The notes under the pieces were generated by a model. It saw nothing but the letters and a program-made list of their open reading frames with translations. It was not told the DNA's origin and ran no database searches. A program made the translations under genes and the position numbers. From NCBI RefSeq assembly GCF_023015805.1, contig NZ_JALKBA010000008.1:111254-175253 (forward strand): 64,000 bases of DNA, written 5' to 3'. This stretch comes from Cellulophaga sp. F20128 (GTDB taxonomy: Bacteria > Bacteroidota > Bacteroidia > Flavobacteriales > Flavobacteriaceae). Shown here in pieces: positions 45,564 to 54,786 of the stretch (its first letter is position 1; each line of letters opens with the position of its first letter).

Positions 45564-47972
45564 TTATTCTGTTCGTAAGCTTTGTACGGGGTTTGCCCTT
45601 GCCGCTTTAATTGTTTTTAAGCCAATTGTTACCGTGGCAATACCAAGTACCATTACCCCTGCAATTGCAAAAAGCCACCAATTTAAATTGATGCGAAAAG
45701 CATAGTTTTGGAGCCAATTATATAGAAAATACCATGCAATAGGGGTTGCGATAATAAATGCAATAGCCACTAATTTTAAGAAGTCTTTGGTTAGCATAAA
45801 CGCAATAGATCCTACGCTTGCCCCTATTACTTTTCGTATCCCAATTTCCTTGGTGCGTTGCGCCACAATAAGCATTGACATTGCAAAGAGACCGATACAA
45901 CTTAAAATGATAGCGATAATAGAGCCACTAGTAATCATCGTTGCTAAAGACTTTTCTCTTCGAAAGGTTCTGTCTATATTATCGTTTAGGAAAGAGCCCA
46001 AAAAGCTGGCGTTAGGTTCAATTTTTTGCCAGGTACTTTCTACGGTATCAAAAGATTTTGCAAGATTCTCCGGTCTAACTTTTACATAGGCATAGGACAA
46101 CCCCAAATCTCTACTCATAAAAAACATAATGGGTTCAATGCTCTTATCTAGCCCTTGAAAATGGTAATCCTTCAACACTCCATATACTGGTGACTGGGTA
46201 TCACCATTTATATTTAAAGTAATTGCTAAAGGATCTTTTTCGCCTAATTGTTTGGCCATTGCCTCATTTATAAGAACCCCAAGGCTATCCGCAGCACTGG
46301 TGAAATTTCTGCCCTTCACTAGCTCTAAACCAAGGGTTGGTACATAGTTATAATCTATTACTAAGAAATTAGAGTGTGTAACCTTCCCCTTATACTCAAA
46401 ACCAATAACACTTGAAGACAAAGAGCCATCTTTCCCCATTCCTAAATTATTATCTGCACCTGAAACACTTAATATGTCCGGATTTCCTTTTAGTTCATGT
46501 TTGAGTAAGTTAAGGGCTGTATAACTGTTCTTCTTTCCATTTAGCGGAAAAGAAATAACCTGTTCTTTATCAAAACCTAAGTTTATATTACGCATAAATT
46601 CTATTTGACCCCGAAGTACCAAGGTGCCAGAAATTAGTAAAATAGCAATACCAAATTGTACTACAATAAGGATGTCGCGAACGCGGTTTTTACCTTTCAT
46701 AAGTACCTTCCCCTTTAAAGATTGAATCGTTCCAATACGACTCATAAGCAGGGCAGGGTACCCACCAACAAGCACAGTTATTGCAAAAACTAGGGCTACA
46801 AAACTACCAAGTATTATGGGTGTAGCTAATAATGTAAGGCTGGCCTCCGTTCTAAAAATTGTTTTAAAATCGTTTATTAGTAAGACACTTAAAAGGAGTC
46901 CGAAGCAAATAGAGATCACAAAAACTAGTAGACTTTCTGACCAAAATTGAACAAACAATTGTTTTTTTCGAGCTCCCAATGTTTTACGCATTCCTATTTC
47001 TTTAAGACGTTGTGCACTCATTGCAATTCTCATATTAATGAAATTTACACATGCAATAAAGAGAATAAGAAAGGCAACCCCTAAAATTAAATATGGTGTG
47101 CTTCTGCTTGCAACAGCCTGGCCTTTTTTATAGCTCGTAAACCTATGATCTTTTAAGGGCAAAAGTTTTAGCATTCTAAATAACCCCTGCTTATTGGCTA
47201 CTGCACCATCGCGTTTTGCATTTTCAATAGCTTCTTGGTAATGGGAACTAACAAAATTTTGCGTATTCGTTTCAAAGCTTGCTGCGCTTAGGTTTTCTTC
47301 CAATTGCAAATACACCTGATGGTATTGGGCATTCCACGAGTCTTTGGTTTGGTTGTATTCGGAATTGTTTTCAAACCGAATTGCCATTTCAAAACCGAAG
47401 CTTGTGTTCGACGGATTTTTTTTAGTGATAGCTCCAACTGAAAAAGGCTTTTCTTTACCGTTAATCAGTACACTTACAGTTTCCCCTATCACATTGATGC
47501 TACCAAATAACTTTAGAGCGGCATCTTCACTTAACACCACGGACGTTAAGTTTTGTAGCTCATCCCCTTTTTTTCCTTGTAGAAGCGGAAAAGTAAACAT
47601 TGAAAAATAATTAGGATCAACCCAAATTACGTCTAAGGTCATTTCTTTGTTTCCTTGAATTACCAAGGCCCCACCTTCTAAAACTCTAGTAATTTGAGCT
47701 ATCCCTGGCACCTCATCACGTAAGGCTGTAGCAAAGGGAGTAGGTTGTGTGGTACCCGCCTTTGGGCCCTGAGCAGTTTGTTGTTCTGAATAGACACCAA
47801 AAATGCGGTCTTTATTTTTATGAAAATTTTCGAACGAAAGTTCATAAAAACTTGACATTGCTAATAAAATGGAAACGGCAAATGCAACAGAAAGTCCCAG
47901 CACGTTTAAAAAGGTGAAGGTTTTATTTCTTCTTAAATTTCGCCAAGCGATTTTTAGATAGTTTCTAAGCAT
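45564..47972 (-). CDS. FtsX/MacB-type ABC permease, copy 4
   Basis: An 802-residue permease from the ATG at 47972 (MLRNYLKIAWRN, the family start; the frame extends 10 codons upstream). Coupling motifs are RLKEIGMRKTLGAR and RTKEIGIRKVIGAS. The hinge is GGYPALLMSRIGTIQSLKG, and the tail NPVQSLRTE. The periplasmic regions match poorly with neighbouring copies, suggesting a different cargo or partner. Confidence 0.92.
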   Translation of the reverse strand: MLRNYLKIAWRNLRRNKTFTFLNVLGLSVAFAVSILLAMSSFYELSFENFHKNKDRIFGVYSEQQTAQGPKAGTTQPTPFATALRDEVPGIAQITRVLEGGALVIQGNKEMTLDVIWVDPNYFSMFTFPLLQGKKGDELQNLTSVVLSEDAALKLFGSINVIGETVSVLINGKEKPFSVGAITKKNPSNTSFGFEMAIRFENNSEYNQTKDSWNAQYHQVYLQLEENLSAASFETNTQNFVSSHYQEAIENAKRDGAVANKQGLFRMLKLLPLKDHRFTSYKKGQAVASRSTPYLILGVAFLILFIACVNFINMRIAMSAQRLKEIGMRKTLGARKKQLFVQFWSESLLVFVISICFGLLLSVLLINDFKTIFRTEASLTLLATPIILGSFVALVFAITVLVGGYPALLMSRIGTIQSLKGKVLMKGKNRVRDILIVVQFGIAILLISGTLVLRGQIEFMRNINLGFDKEQVISFPLNGKKNSYTALNLLKHELKGNPDILSVSGADNNLGMGKDGSLSSSVIGFEYKGKVTHSNFLVIDYNYVPTLGLELVKGRNFTSAADSLGVLINEAMAKQLGEKDPLAITLNINGDTQSPVYGVLKDYHFQGLDKSIEPIMFFMSRDLGLSYAYVKVRPENLAKSFDTVESTWQKIEPNASFLGSFLNDNIDRTFRREKSLATMITSGSIIAIILSCIGLFAMSMLIVAQRTKEIGIRKVIGASVGSIAFMLTKDFLKLVAIAFIIATPIAWYFLYNWLQNYAFRINLNWWLFAIAGVMVLGIATVTIGLKTIKAARANPVQSLRTE

Positions 47973-48144
47973 GATTTTGTTTTTTTCTACTAACCCATCC
48001 AAAGGAGCGTTACACGTTTTTTTTTTTCATTTTGATATCTTTTTCTCCCGCTAGGGATCTGACTTTTGGTTGTTGGGGTTCCTCCGCCTTTGATCCCTGA
48101 TTTACTCCAACTTACCCCAGTATAGGAGGAGGGGTTTTTATTTA

Positions 48145-48178
48145 CACCTCCCTTAATCCCTCCTTGTTAGGAGGGAAG
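48145..48178. repeat. Short spacer hairpin, first copy
   Basis: CACCTCCCTTAATCCCTCC, then TTGTTA, then GGAGGGAAG: a 6-bp CCCTCC/GGAGGG stem without the CTTCGACTTCGC core. Related to the copy at 48309-48341. Confidence 0.6.
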
Positions 48179-48308
48179 TATTAAAGAATAAATTTATTCC
48201 TTATTTCCTCATTATCAACCCATCAACTCCACAAAAGAGTGAACTGAAATTAAAGCTCCTTTGTCCTTCCTTTAATTCAACTTCGTTAAGCACAAGCTAA
48301 ATGGATTA

Positions 48309-48341
48309 CACCTCCCTTAACCCTTCCTTGTTAGGAGGGAA
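48309..48341. repeat. Short spacer hairpin, second copy
   Basis: CACCTCCCTTAACCCTTCCTTGTTAGGAGGGA ends 3 bp before the stop codon of permease copy 5. It differs from the copy at 48145-48178 at only a few positions. Confidence 0.6.
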
Positions 48342-48343
48342 TT

Positions 48344-50728
48344 TTACTCCGATCGCAAGCTTTTTACAGGGTTGGCCATTGCCGATTTTATAGCTTGAAT
48401 TCCCAAGGTAAAAGCAGTAATAAAAAAGGCTATTACTCCACTTAACGCAAACATCCACCATTGAAGGGAAATACTATAGGCAAAACTGCTCAACCATGCA
48501 TTCATTACATACCACGCTATAGGGAAAGCAATTATCGCTGCTAAGCCCACAAGTACGATAAAATCTTTTGATAGTAACACTACGATCTTAAGGATCCCAG
48601 CTCCTAAAACTTTACGGATACCTATTTCTTTTATTCTTCTTTTGGCCATAAAGGATATAAGGCCAAACATACCCAAACAAGAAATAAAAATTGTTAACAG
48701 GGCAACGATGTTGACCGTTTTCAAAATACCTTCTATCAATCGGTATTGGGCACTTACCATATCCGTTAGTAGTTCCTGTGAATAGGTTCTGCGGGAAGCT
48801 ATTTTTCCAAATTCCGCAGCAATCAAATCTTGTACTTCTTTTTTATGACCAGGTAGTACCCGAACGGATAGAAAACGATGAGCAGCCAATTTTTTCTTAT
48901 CTTGATAAAAGTGTACCAAAGGCTCTACGGCGTACTGCATATCCTGGTAATGAAAATCTTCCATAACGCCCACAACTGGGTAACCTGCAGTGGAATCCCC
49001 TTTAAATTTCAAACGCTTTCCTTCAATAGAATTCCAGCCTAGCGCTTTCATAGCAGTTTTGTTAATAATCACAGGATTATCGGCCGCATCATCCATATTC
49101 TCATCAAAGTCCCGCCCCATTACTAAGGGAATTTTAAGCGTCTTAAGGTAGTCATCATCCGTATAAGCACGACGCATACGGACATTCCTTTCGGTATTAG
49201 CATCGTAAAAAGGTGTGTAATTAAAGTAGTAATCGGATGGGATTGCTCCACTGGCGGAAACACTTTCAACAGATGGATCGGCATTTAATCGGTCCAATAA
49301 ATATTCGAATTTAGATGTCGCAGTACCAATATCCTTATAATCTAAATCAATTTTACCAACAATAATATTTTTCTTTTCGAAGCCTAATGGCGCCTTTTTC
49401 ATATAGCCAATTTGGCTATTTAAAATAATGGCTAAGCATATAAAAAGAATGGCTATTGAAAATTGTAGGATGATAAAGGAATTACGAAAAAAGAAACTAT
49501 TTGTGGCACGCTCAATTTTCCCTTTAATTCCCGTAGAAATGGGTACGGAAATGAAGCGTATTGTTGGTAGAATTCCTACCACCAGAGTCACCAATAACCC
49601 TAACCCTATGACATAAAAGATAATAGGATAATCATTTTGTACGCTAAATGCAATTTTACCAAAATCGGCACCATAAGTTTCGTTCAGATTGGGCAACAAG
49701 ACCCCAAGAAACAATATACCAGAAATCAAAACCGAAACAAAAACCAATATGCCATTCTCTAAACAAAACTGAAAGATTACGCTTTTTTTACTACCGCCCA
49801 AAATTTTGCGAATTGCAATATCTTTAGTCCGGCGGAACATGGTAGAGGAGTTTAAGTTGAGCAGGTTGACCAAGACAATGAGCAGCACAAAAAACGATGC
49901 CGCAATAGAACCGTTAATAATGGTCTTGACTACCGGAATAGCATCCATTCGCATATTGGCATAGGGCATAGCCTTGATCGAGGCAATGGTACTTGGATTC
50001 CAATAATTCTTCTGAACCAACCCATAAACAAGCTTTTCAAACTGGACGATATCTACATTTGGCCGTAGCCTTACATAACTTGGGGTAAAACTATTATCCC
50101 ATCCAGAATTGGCTATAAAGCTCGGGTTATCTTGCAATAGTTCATTGGATAGTACCACGCCCATACGAAACGTAGAATATGGGCTAATGGCGTCAAAAAC
50201 TCCAGTAACAGTAAGGTGTAAAGAATCATCGGCCATTATGGTTTCCCCTAAAGGATTCTTTTCTCCGAAAATTTTTTGGCTCACCCTATCCGTTAAAATG
50301 ATGGAATGTTTCTTTTCCAAAGCCGTCTTGGAATCTCCGTATTTAAGGGGCAACGAGAACACCTCAAAAAAATCAGTGTCCACATAGTCTGTCCGTTCCT
50401 GCAACTCAGATTTACCATATTCCAACCACATATTTCCCCAACCATGCATATGAGTTCCCGCAATAACATCCGGAGACGATTTTATAATTTCATCCAATAA
50501 GGGAAAAACATTATCATTAAAACTTTGGCCGTCAGTGCCTGTTGTTTTTAAATAATAAATATTTTCTTGGTCTATGATATTCGAATTTGCAGTATAAAAG
50601 GCATAAACAGAAAAAAGCAAAGTCAAAACACTACCTATCCCAATACTGAGGCCAAGAAGGTTAAACGAAGAAAGTAATCTATTCTTCCATAGATTACGAA
50701 GTGATACTTTTAAGTGATTTTGGAACAT
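48344..50728 (-). CDS. FtsX/MacB-type ABC permease, copy 5 (divergent)
   Basis: A 794-residue permease with coupling motifs RTKDIAIRKILGGS and RIKEIGIRKVLGAG and tail NPVKSLRSE. The hinge, usually GLYPAxxLS, reads GILPTIRFISVPISTGIKG, so it departs from the other copies. The first periplasmic domain is also rearranged (GTHMHGWGNMWLEYGKSEL). It is probably the most diverged functional copy apart from the mosaic one at 54787-57165. It lies between copy 4 and the DUF2807 gene. Confidence 0.9.
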   Translation of the reverse strand: MFQNHLKVSLRNLWKNRLLSSFNLLGLSIGIGSVLTLLFSVYAFYTANSNIIDQENIYYLKTTGTDGQSFNDNVFPLLDEIIKSSPDVIAGTHMHGWGNMWLEYGKSELQERTDYVDTDFFEVFSLPLKYGDSKTALEKKHSIILTDRVSQKIFGEKNPLGETIMADDSLHLTVTGVFDAISPYSTFRMGVVLSNELLQDNPSFIANSGWDNSFTPSYVRLRPNVDIVQFEKLVYGLVQKNYWNPSTIASIKAMPYANMRMDAIPVVKTIINGSIAASFFVLLIVLVNLLNLNSSTMFRRTKDIAIRKILGGSKKSVIFQFCLENGILVFVSVLISGILFLGVLLPNLNETYGADFGKIAFSVQNDYPIIFYVIGLGLLVTLVVGILPTIRFISVPISTGIKGKIERATNSFFFRNSFIILQFSIAILFICLAIILNSQIGYMKKAPLGFEKKNIIVGKIDLDYKDIGTATSKFEYLLDRLNADPSVESVSASGAIPSDYYFNYTPFYDANTERNVRMRRAYTDDDYLKTLKIPLVMGRDFDENMDDAADNPVIINKTAMKALGWNSIEGKRLKFKGDSTAGYPVVGVMEDFHYQDMQYAVEPLVHFYQDKKKLAAHRFLSVRVLPGHKKEVQDLIAAEFGKIASRRTYSQELLTDMVSAQYRLIEGILKTVNIVALLTIFISCLGMFGLISFMAKRRIKEIGIRKVLGAGILKIVVLLSKDFIVLVGLAAIIAFPIAWYVMNAWLSSFAYSISLQWWMFALSGVIAFFITAFTLGIQAIKSAMANPVKSLRSE

Positions 50729-50787
50729 AACCCTTGTTTATAAATATGATAAATACCTTTTCAACTCTAAATGCATCGCTGTATGTG

Positions 50788-51537
50788 TTATTGTATTTTC
50801 TGTATGATAGTTTCTCCAATAACCAACCCTTTACTTAATTCTGGATCTCCTGTATAGGCTACAGTTGCTTCTCCATAGGCCGTTACTTTTAATCTTTTAG
50901 CGACCATTACGCGGTAACTTCCCTCCCCGTAGGCTGTAATTTTTGTATTGTTATTTTGTACACCTAACGTATTAATTTTAGTTTCTCCGTAAGCCGTAAT
51001 TTTTTGACTTTCTATAGATCCACTTTTTACCTCTAATAAGCTTTCACCGTAGACCGTTGTATGTAGTTCTTGTAATTGCACTTCGTTTAAATATACTTGA
51101 GATTCTCCATATATTTTTAAACGCAATTTACTTTGTACAAATGGACTTTTACACACTATGGTTTCCGAGCCACGTAAAGACAATTCTTCAATGTTTTTGT
51201 ATGTAATCATAGCCTTTACAACGGTTCCTTTATATAGGGACTCCTTTTGTTTATAACCCTTATTGTAGGTCTTTTCATTTTTGGTGACCTTCTTTGCCCC
51301 ATCTAAATAAACACGTAAGGTTTTGCCAGATACTTCAATATTTATTTTGTCTGCTGTAACTGTACTATTTTCTACTGTTACACTTTCTGTTGTTCCCTGT
51401 ACAAACGTTACTTGTATGTGCGGACTAATAATAACCTTGGTAAAGGCATTAACCTCTGTTGAATTTTCCTGTGCCACTGCACCAACTGCACATAGAAAAA
51501 GGATTGTAATTGCTTTTTTAATTTGATTGATTTTCAT
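50788..51537 (-). CDS. Exported GIN-domain (DUF2807) protein with YGE repeats
   Basis: A 249-residue exported protein (signal KAITILFLCAVGAVAQ) of the DUF2807/GIN putative auto-transporter adhesin family, predicted to form a beta-helix. The stretch from about residue 130 repeats a strand ending in YGE: IYGESQ, VYGESL, AYGETK, AYGEGS and AYGEAT, spaced 16-26 residues. An N-terminal unit has NAFTKVIISPHIQVTFVQG, typical of the family. The gene sits inside the permease array, between copies 5 and 6. DUF2807 genes often accompany sensory or envelope-stress modules in Bacteroidetes. Confidence 0.88.
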   Translation of the reverse strand: MKINQIKKAITILFLCAVGAVAQENSTEVNAFTKVIISPHIQVTFVQGTTESVTVENSTVTADKINIEVSGKTLRVYLDGAKKVTKNEKTYNKGYKQKESLYKGTVVKAMITYKNIEELSLRGSETIVCKSPFVQSKLRLKIYGESQVYLNEVQLQELHTTVYGESLLEVKSGSIESQKITAYGETKINTLGVQNNNTKITAYGEGSYRVMVAKRLKVTAYGEATVAYTGDPELSKGLVIGETIIQKIQ

Positions 51538-51948
51538 TTTTTTTAATTGTTTTTTGATTGATGAATTATTCTCTGCATAAACTTTTCACAGGATTTCATG
51601 TGCCTTACATTTCTACTTAAAATTTTACAAATACCTAGTTCTTTTCCTTGTTTATCCACAATATTTAATCTGTACTCCTAATTTTATGCCAAAGACACAA
51701 CCTACTGTTTGTCAGCTGTTTGTAATTTTTTTATATAAATAATATGTAATTACTGTAAAATATTTTTACACAAAGTGTCAATTTTTTATACGAATAGCTT
51801 TCTACAGCCCTATGAAACACCTACAATATTGTTTGCCCCTTGAATAAACTTTTAATTGGGCACACCCTAGTCGATGATATCGATTCAATTCTTATGGTGA
51901 TAATTGTGATTGGCGGTTCGAAACCATCAGCCATAATTTTTATTCATC

Positions 51949-51973
51949 TTTTTTGATTTGATTGATGATGAAC
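51949..51973 (-). repeat. Orphan permease leader sequence
   Basis: On the minus strand it reads GTTCATCATCAATCAAATC followed by A-rich sequence, the same as the sequences directly before the ATGs of permeases at 54665 and 57165. Here an ATG follows too, but it is stopped after six codons (ATG...TGA), with no permease gene behind it. Confidence 0.65.
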
Positions 51974-52003
51974 GCTTTTTTGTCTTTAACTACTGTTACT
52001 TTA

Positions 52004-52249
52004 ATCCCTCCTTTACTTCGACTTCGCTCAGCACAAGCGGAGGGAGATTATTTCTTTGGCCTCTCCCCTAAATCCCCTCTCCAAGAGAGAGAGGGGACTT
52101 TTTAATTTCTTCCTAATCACAACTTAATTGGCTGTTTTAGAATGGCCTCATATGGTTGTAAAACTCATTGTGCTATCTTTTTAATCTCAATGATCTCTTC
52201 ACTTAACCCCTCCTTTTACTTCGACTTCGCTCAGCACAAGCGGAGGGAG
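52004..52249. repeat. Spacer repeat block: hairpin A, hairpin B, remnant, hairpin A
   Basis: Two copies of the CCCTCC/GGAGGG hairpin with core TTACTTCGACTTCGCTCAG (52004-52046 and 52203-52249; the second ends next to the permease stop) bracket a hairpin of type TCCCCTCTC/GAGAGGGGA with a CTTTTT tail. Between them lies about 100 bp of unexplained sequence. The same unit, with 200-bp spacing, recurs at 63672-64000. Confidence 0.8.
52073..52103 (+). terminator. Hairpin B with T-run
   Basis: TCCCCTCTC (52073-52081) pairs with GAGAGGGGA (52089-52097), followed by CTTTTT. It has the form of a + strand intrinsic terminator, though the neighbouring genes are on the minus strand. Confidence 0.55.
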
Positions 52250-52250
52250 A

Positions 52251-54665
52251 TTATTCCGTTCGTAAGCTTTTTAAGGGCTTCATTAAAGCCGCTCCAATAG
52301 ATTGATAACTTATAGTGATTATGGCAATGAATAATGCGATGACTCCAGCACCTACAAAGACTTCCCAACCAATAGTTATGCGATAGGCAAAATCTTCTAA
52401 CCACCTACTCATTACATACCATCCAATTGGAGTGGCAATTAGGATTGATATTCCGATCAGTTTCAGAAAATTCAAGGTTAATAGTTTATAAATACTCTTA
52501 AAGGGAGCCCCCAATACCAGTCGAATACTAATTTCCTTCTTTCGTTGTTCTACCATAAAAGCAGAAAGTGCAAAGAGGCCTAGACAAGCAACCATAACTG
52601 CAAACAAGGCAAAACTGTTAAAAATCTTACCCATTCGTTTGATATCTGCATGCATTTGAGCAAATTTTTGATCTAAAAACGTATAATTAAAGGTTTGGTT
52701 AGGTACATTTTTTGCCCAAATAGAGCCAATAGCCGTTAAAGCTTTGTCAATTTCTCCATCTTTTAGTTTAACAGAAATGGCGCCAATATCAGTACCAATA
52801 ACAAGTGCCAATGGTGTAATGTCTTCTTTTAAGGACTTGAAATGAAAATCTGAAACAACACCCACAATGGTCCAATCCCTTCCATTGGAAATTTGCTTTC
52901 CAATGGGGTTCGCATACCCAAGTATGCTAGCCATTTTTTCGTTAATTATAATGGAGTGAATTGAATCTGAAGCAAATTCATCAGAAAAATCACGTCCTTT
53001 TGCCAATTGCATGCCTAAGGTTTGTATATAGTCATAATCTACCCGCCATATTTGAGTAGGGATGCCTCTTTCTTCATTTCCTTCATCCGATTTTCGAAAT
53101 GTATTCCCGTTTCGTTTGGTTCCTTCAATAGGCAAATAATCGCTTGTGGTTACTTGCTGTACCATGGGTAATTGTAACAACTGATTTTTAAAACTAGCCG
53201 ATTTATTTCCAAGAATAGTGCTACCCTCTATAATCACCACTTGCTCCTTATTGTAGCCTAGTTCCTTATGTACTATAAAATTCATCTGCTTATAGATAAT
53301 AAGTGTTCCTATAATTAAAATAACAGAGGTTGTAAATTGGAAGATGACCAATCCGCTGCGCAATCTACCGCTTTTACTTCCCGTACTAAGATCTCCCTTA
53401 AGAACAGCTATTGGCTTAAAAGCTGACAAATAAAAGGCGGGATAAAGCCCTGCAATGAATCCGATGCTTAGGGCTGAAATTATAATTATTAAAAAGAACC
53501 AGAACGATTGCCAAGGCATACTTACAGATTTCATAGCAATGGTATTAAAAGATGGCAATAGCAACCAAGCCAGTACTACTCCTAACACAAAAGACAGTAT
53601 ACTATACAAAACGGATTCGGTTAAAAACTGTGCTACAAGATTGCTTTTAAAAGCGCCTATGGTCTTGCGCAAGCCTACTTCTTTAGCCCTATTGGCCGAT
53701 TTTGCTGTAGATAAATTGATGAAGTTGATACAGGCCAATACTAAAATAAAGCCTGCAATTGCCGCAAAAAGCCATACAAACCGTATATCTCCATGGGGTA
53801 AACCATCCCCCATTTTTAGGTCAGATTTTAAATGTATATCCCCTATGGGTTGTAGTTTGTATTCTATGGTTTTTAATACCTCAATAAAATCTGGAGCACG
53901 ACCCCTTTCCATTTGTGCTGGAATCACATAGTTTTCTATAATGGAAAACATTTTCTTTTCCAGTTCCTGAACATTTGCTTTGTCATCGACCAAAACATAG
54001 GTAAAATAGTTTTGATTGGTCCAACACATGTTTGTGTCTTCTATGGGAAGGATAAAGTCGAATTGCAAATGTGTATTTGCCGGAAGGTCTTCCATTACCC
54101 CACTAACCGTATACGGTTTAGCCGTGTTATTGTCTAGAATAATACTTTTTCCCAAGGCATCACCATTAGGGAAATAGGTAGCTGCCTTACTTTTAGATAG
54201 CACCAAACTTCCGGGCTCTGTAAGTGCACTGGTATTATTGCCTTGAATTAAATTAATCTCTAAAATTTCAAACAGCTCTTGGTTTCCAAAAACAAACCCA
54301 TCCTCAAAATTATTTTGGGATTCCCCTGCTACTCGAAGTCCTCTTTTACCTGCTCCAAAAAGCTCACTAGTATTTACCTTGCCAGCCTTTTTAATTTCTG
54401 GAAAGTCTGACGCTAAGGCATCTGCAAAGGGCAGTTGAAAATGAACGCTTTTCATTTGCTCTCCGTTCATTTCACCTTGCAGAACAACCCTATAAATATG
54501 ATCCGTGTTTTGGTAATGTTTATCATACCCCAATTCATCCTTTATAAAAAGGGCAATGAGCAAACACGCAGCAATACCTACTGCAAAACCTCCAATTTTT
54601 ATACTCGTAAAAAGTTTTTCCTTTTTAATACTCCGCCATGCTATTTTAAGATGATTTTTGAACAT
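52251..54665 (-). CDS. FtsX/MacB-type ABC permease, copy 6
   Basis: An 804-residue permease with coupling motifs RAKEVGLRKTIGAF and RKKEISIRLVLGAP, hinge GLYPAFYLSAFKPIAVLKG and tail KPLKSLRTE. The ATG at 54665 is preceded by the shared leader (GTTCATCATCAATCAATCA). It has the standard duplicated layout. It is second in the array after the mosaic permease, separated by 121 bp that include one hairpin repeat. Confidence 0.93.
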   Translation of the reverse strand: MFKNHLKIAWRSIKKEKLFTSIKIGGFAVGIAACLLIALFIKDELGYDKHYQNTDHIYRVVLQGEMNGEQMKSVHFQLPFADALASDFPEIKKAGKVNTSELFGAGKRGLRVAGESQNNFEDGFVFGNQELFEILEINLIQGNNTSALTEPGSLVLSKSKAATYFPNGDALGKSIILDNNTAKPYTVSGVMEDLPANTHLQFDFILPIEDTNMCWTNQNYFTYVLVDDKANVQELEKKMFSIIENYVIPAQMERGRAPDFIEVLKTIEYKLQPIGDIHLKSDLKMGDGLPHGDIRFVWLFAAIAGFILVLACINFINLSTAKSANRAKEVGLRKTIGAFKSNLVAQFLTESVLYSILSFVLGVVLAWLLLPSFNTIAMKSVSMPWQSFWFFLIIIISALSIGFIAGLYPAFYLSAFKPIAVLKGDLSTGSKSGRLRSGLVIFQFTTSVILIIGTLIIYKQMNFIVHKELGYNKEQVVIIEGSTILGNKSASFKNQLLQLPMVQQVTTSDYLPIEGTKRNGNTFRKSDEGNEERGIPTQIWRVDYDYIQTLGMQLAKGRDFSDEFASDSIHSIIINEKMASILGYANPIGKQISNGRDWTIVGVVSDFHFKSLKEDITPLALVIGTDIGAISVKLKDGEIDKALTAIGSIWAKNVPNQTFNYTFLDQKFAQMHADIKRMGKIFNSFALFAVMVACLGLFALSAFMVEQRKKEISIRLVLGAPFKSIYKLLTLNFLKLIGISILIATPIGWYVMSRWLEDFAYRITIGWEVFVGAGVIALFIAIITISYQSIGAALMKPLKSLRTE

Positions 54666-54690
54666 TTTTTTTGATTGATTGATGATGAAC
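54665..54690 (-). promoter_or_regulatory. Shared permease leader before copy 6
   Basis: Minus-strand GTTCATCATCAATCAATC followed by a run of A directly before the ATG. The same sequence precedes the ATG at 57165 and the orphan at 51949. Confidence 0.55.
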
Positions 54691-54722
54691 TCTTCTTCTC
54701 TATTTTGCTATAATCCCTTAAA

Positions 54723-54777
54723 CACCTCCCTTAGTCCCTCCTTTACTTCGACTTCGCTCAGCACAAGTGGAGGGAGA
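54723..54777. repeat. Spacer hairpin repeat between copies 6 and 7
   Basis: CACCTCCCTTAGTCCCTCC, the CTTCGACTTCGCTCAGCA core, then GGAGGGAG. It ends 10 bp before the stop of the permease gene at 54787. Confidence 0.75.
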
Positions 54778-54786
54778 CCTAAAGAA

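Larger units (their letters stand above)
47973..48343. other. Spacer between permease copies 4 and 5
   Basis: 371 bp with no supported gene. It contains a degenerate hairpin repeat around 48078-48135, short CCTCCC...GGAGGG hairpins at 48145-48178 and 48309-48341, and a decayed copy of the CTTCG core near 48270-48297 (TTCAACTTCGTTAAGCACAAGC). Confidence 0.6.
51538..52250. other. Long spacer upstream of the DUF2807 gene
   Basis: 713 bp without a supported gene. From left to right it holds AT-rich sequence, an orphan copy of the permease leader at 51949-51973, and the hairpin repeat block at 52004-52249. A short + strand frame (LVDDIDSILMVIIVIGG) near 51870-51950 is too short to call. Confidence 0.6.

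Noticed and set aside
51900..51960. GGTTCGAAACC motif resembling a tRNA T-loop
   Set aside because: No acceptor stem, anticodon stem or D-arm can be drawn around it.
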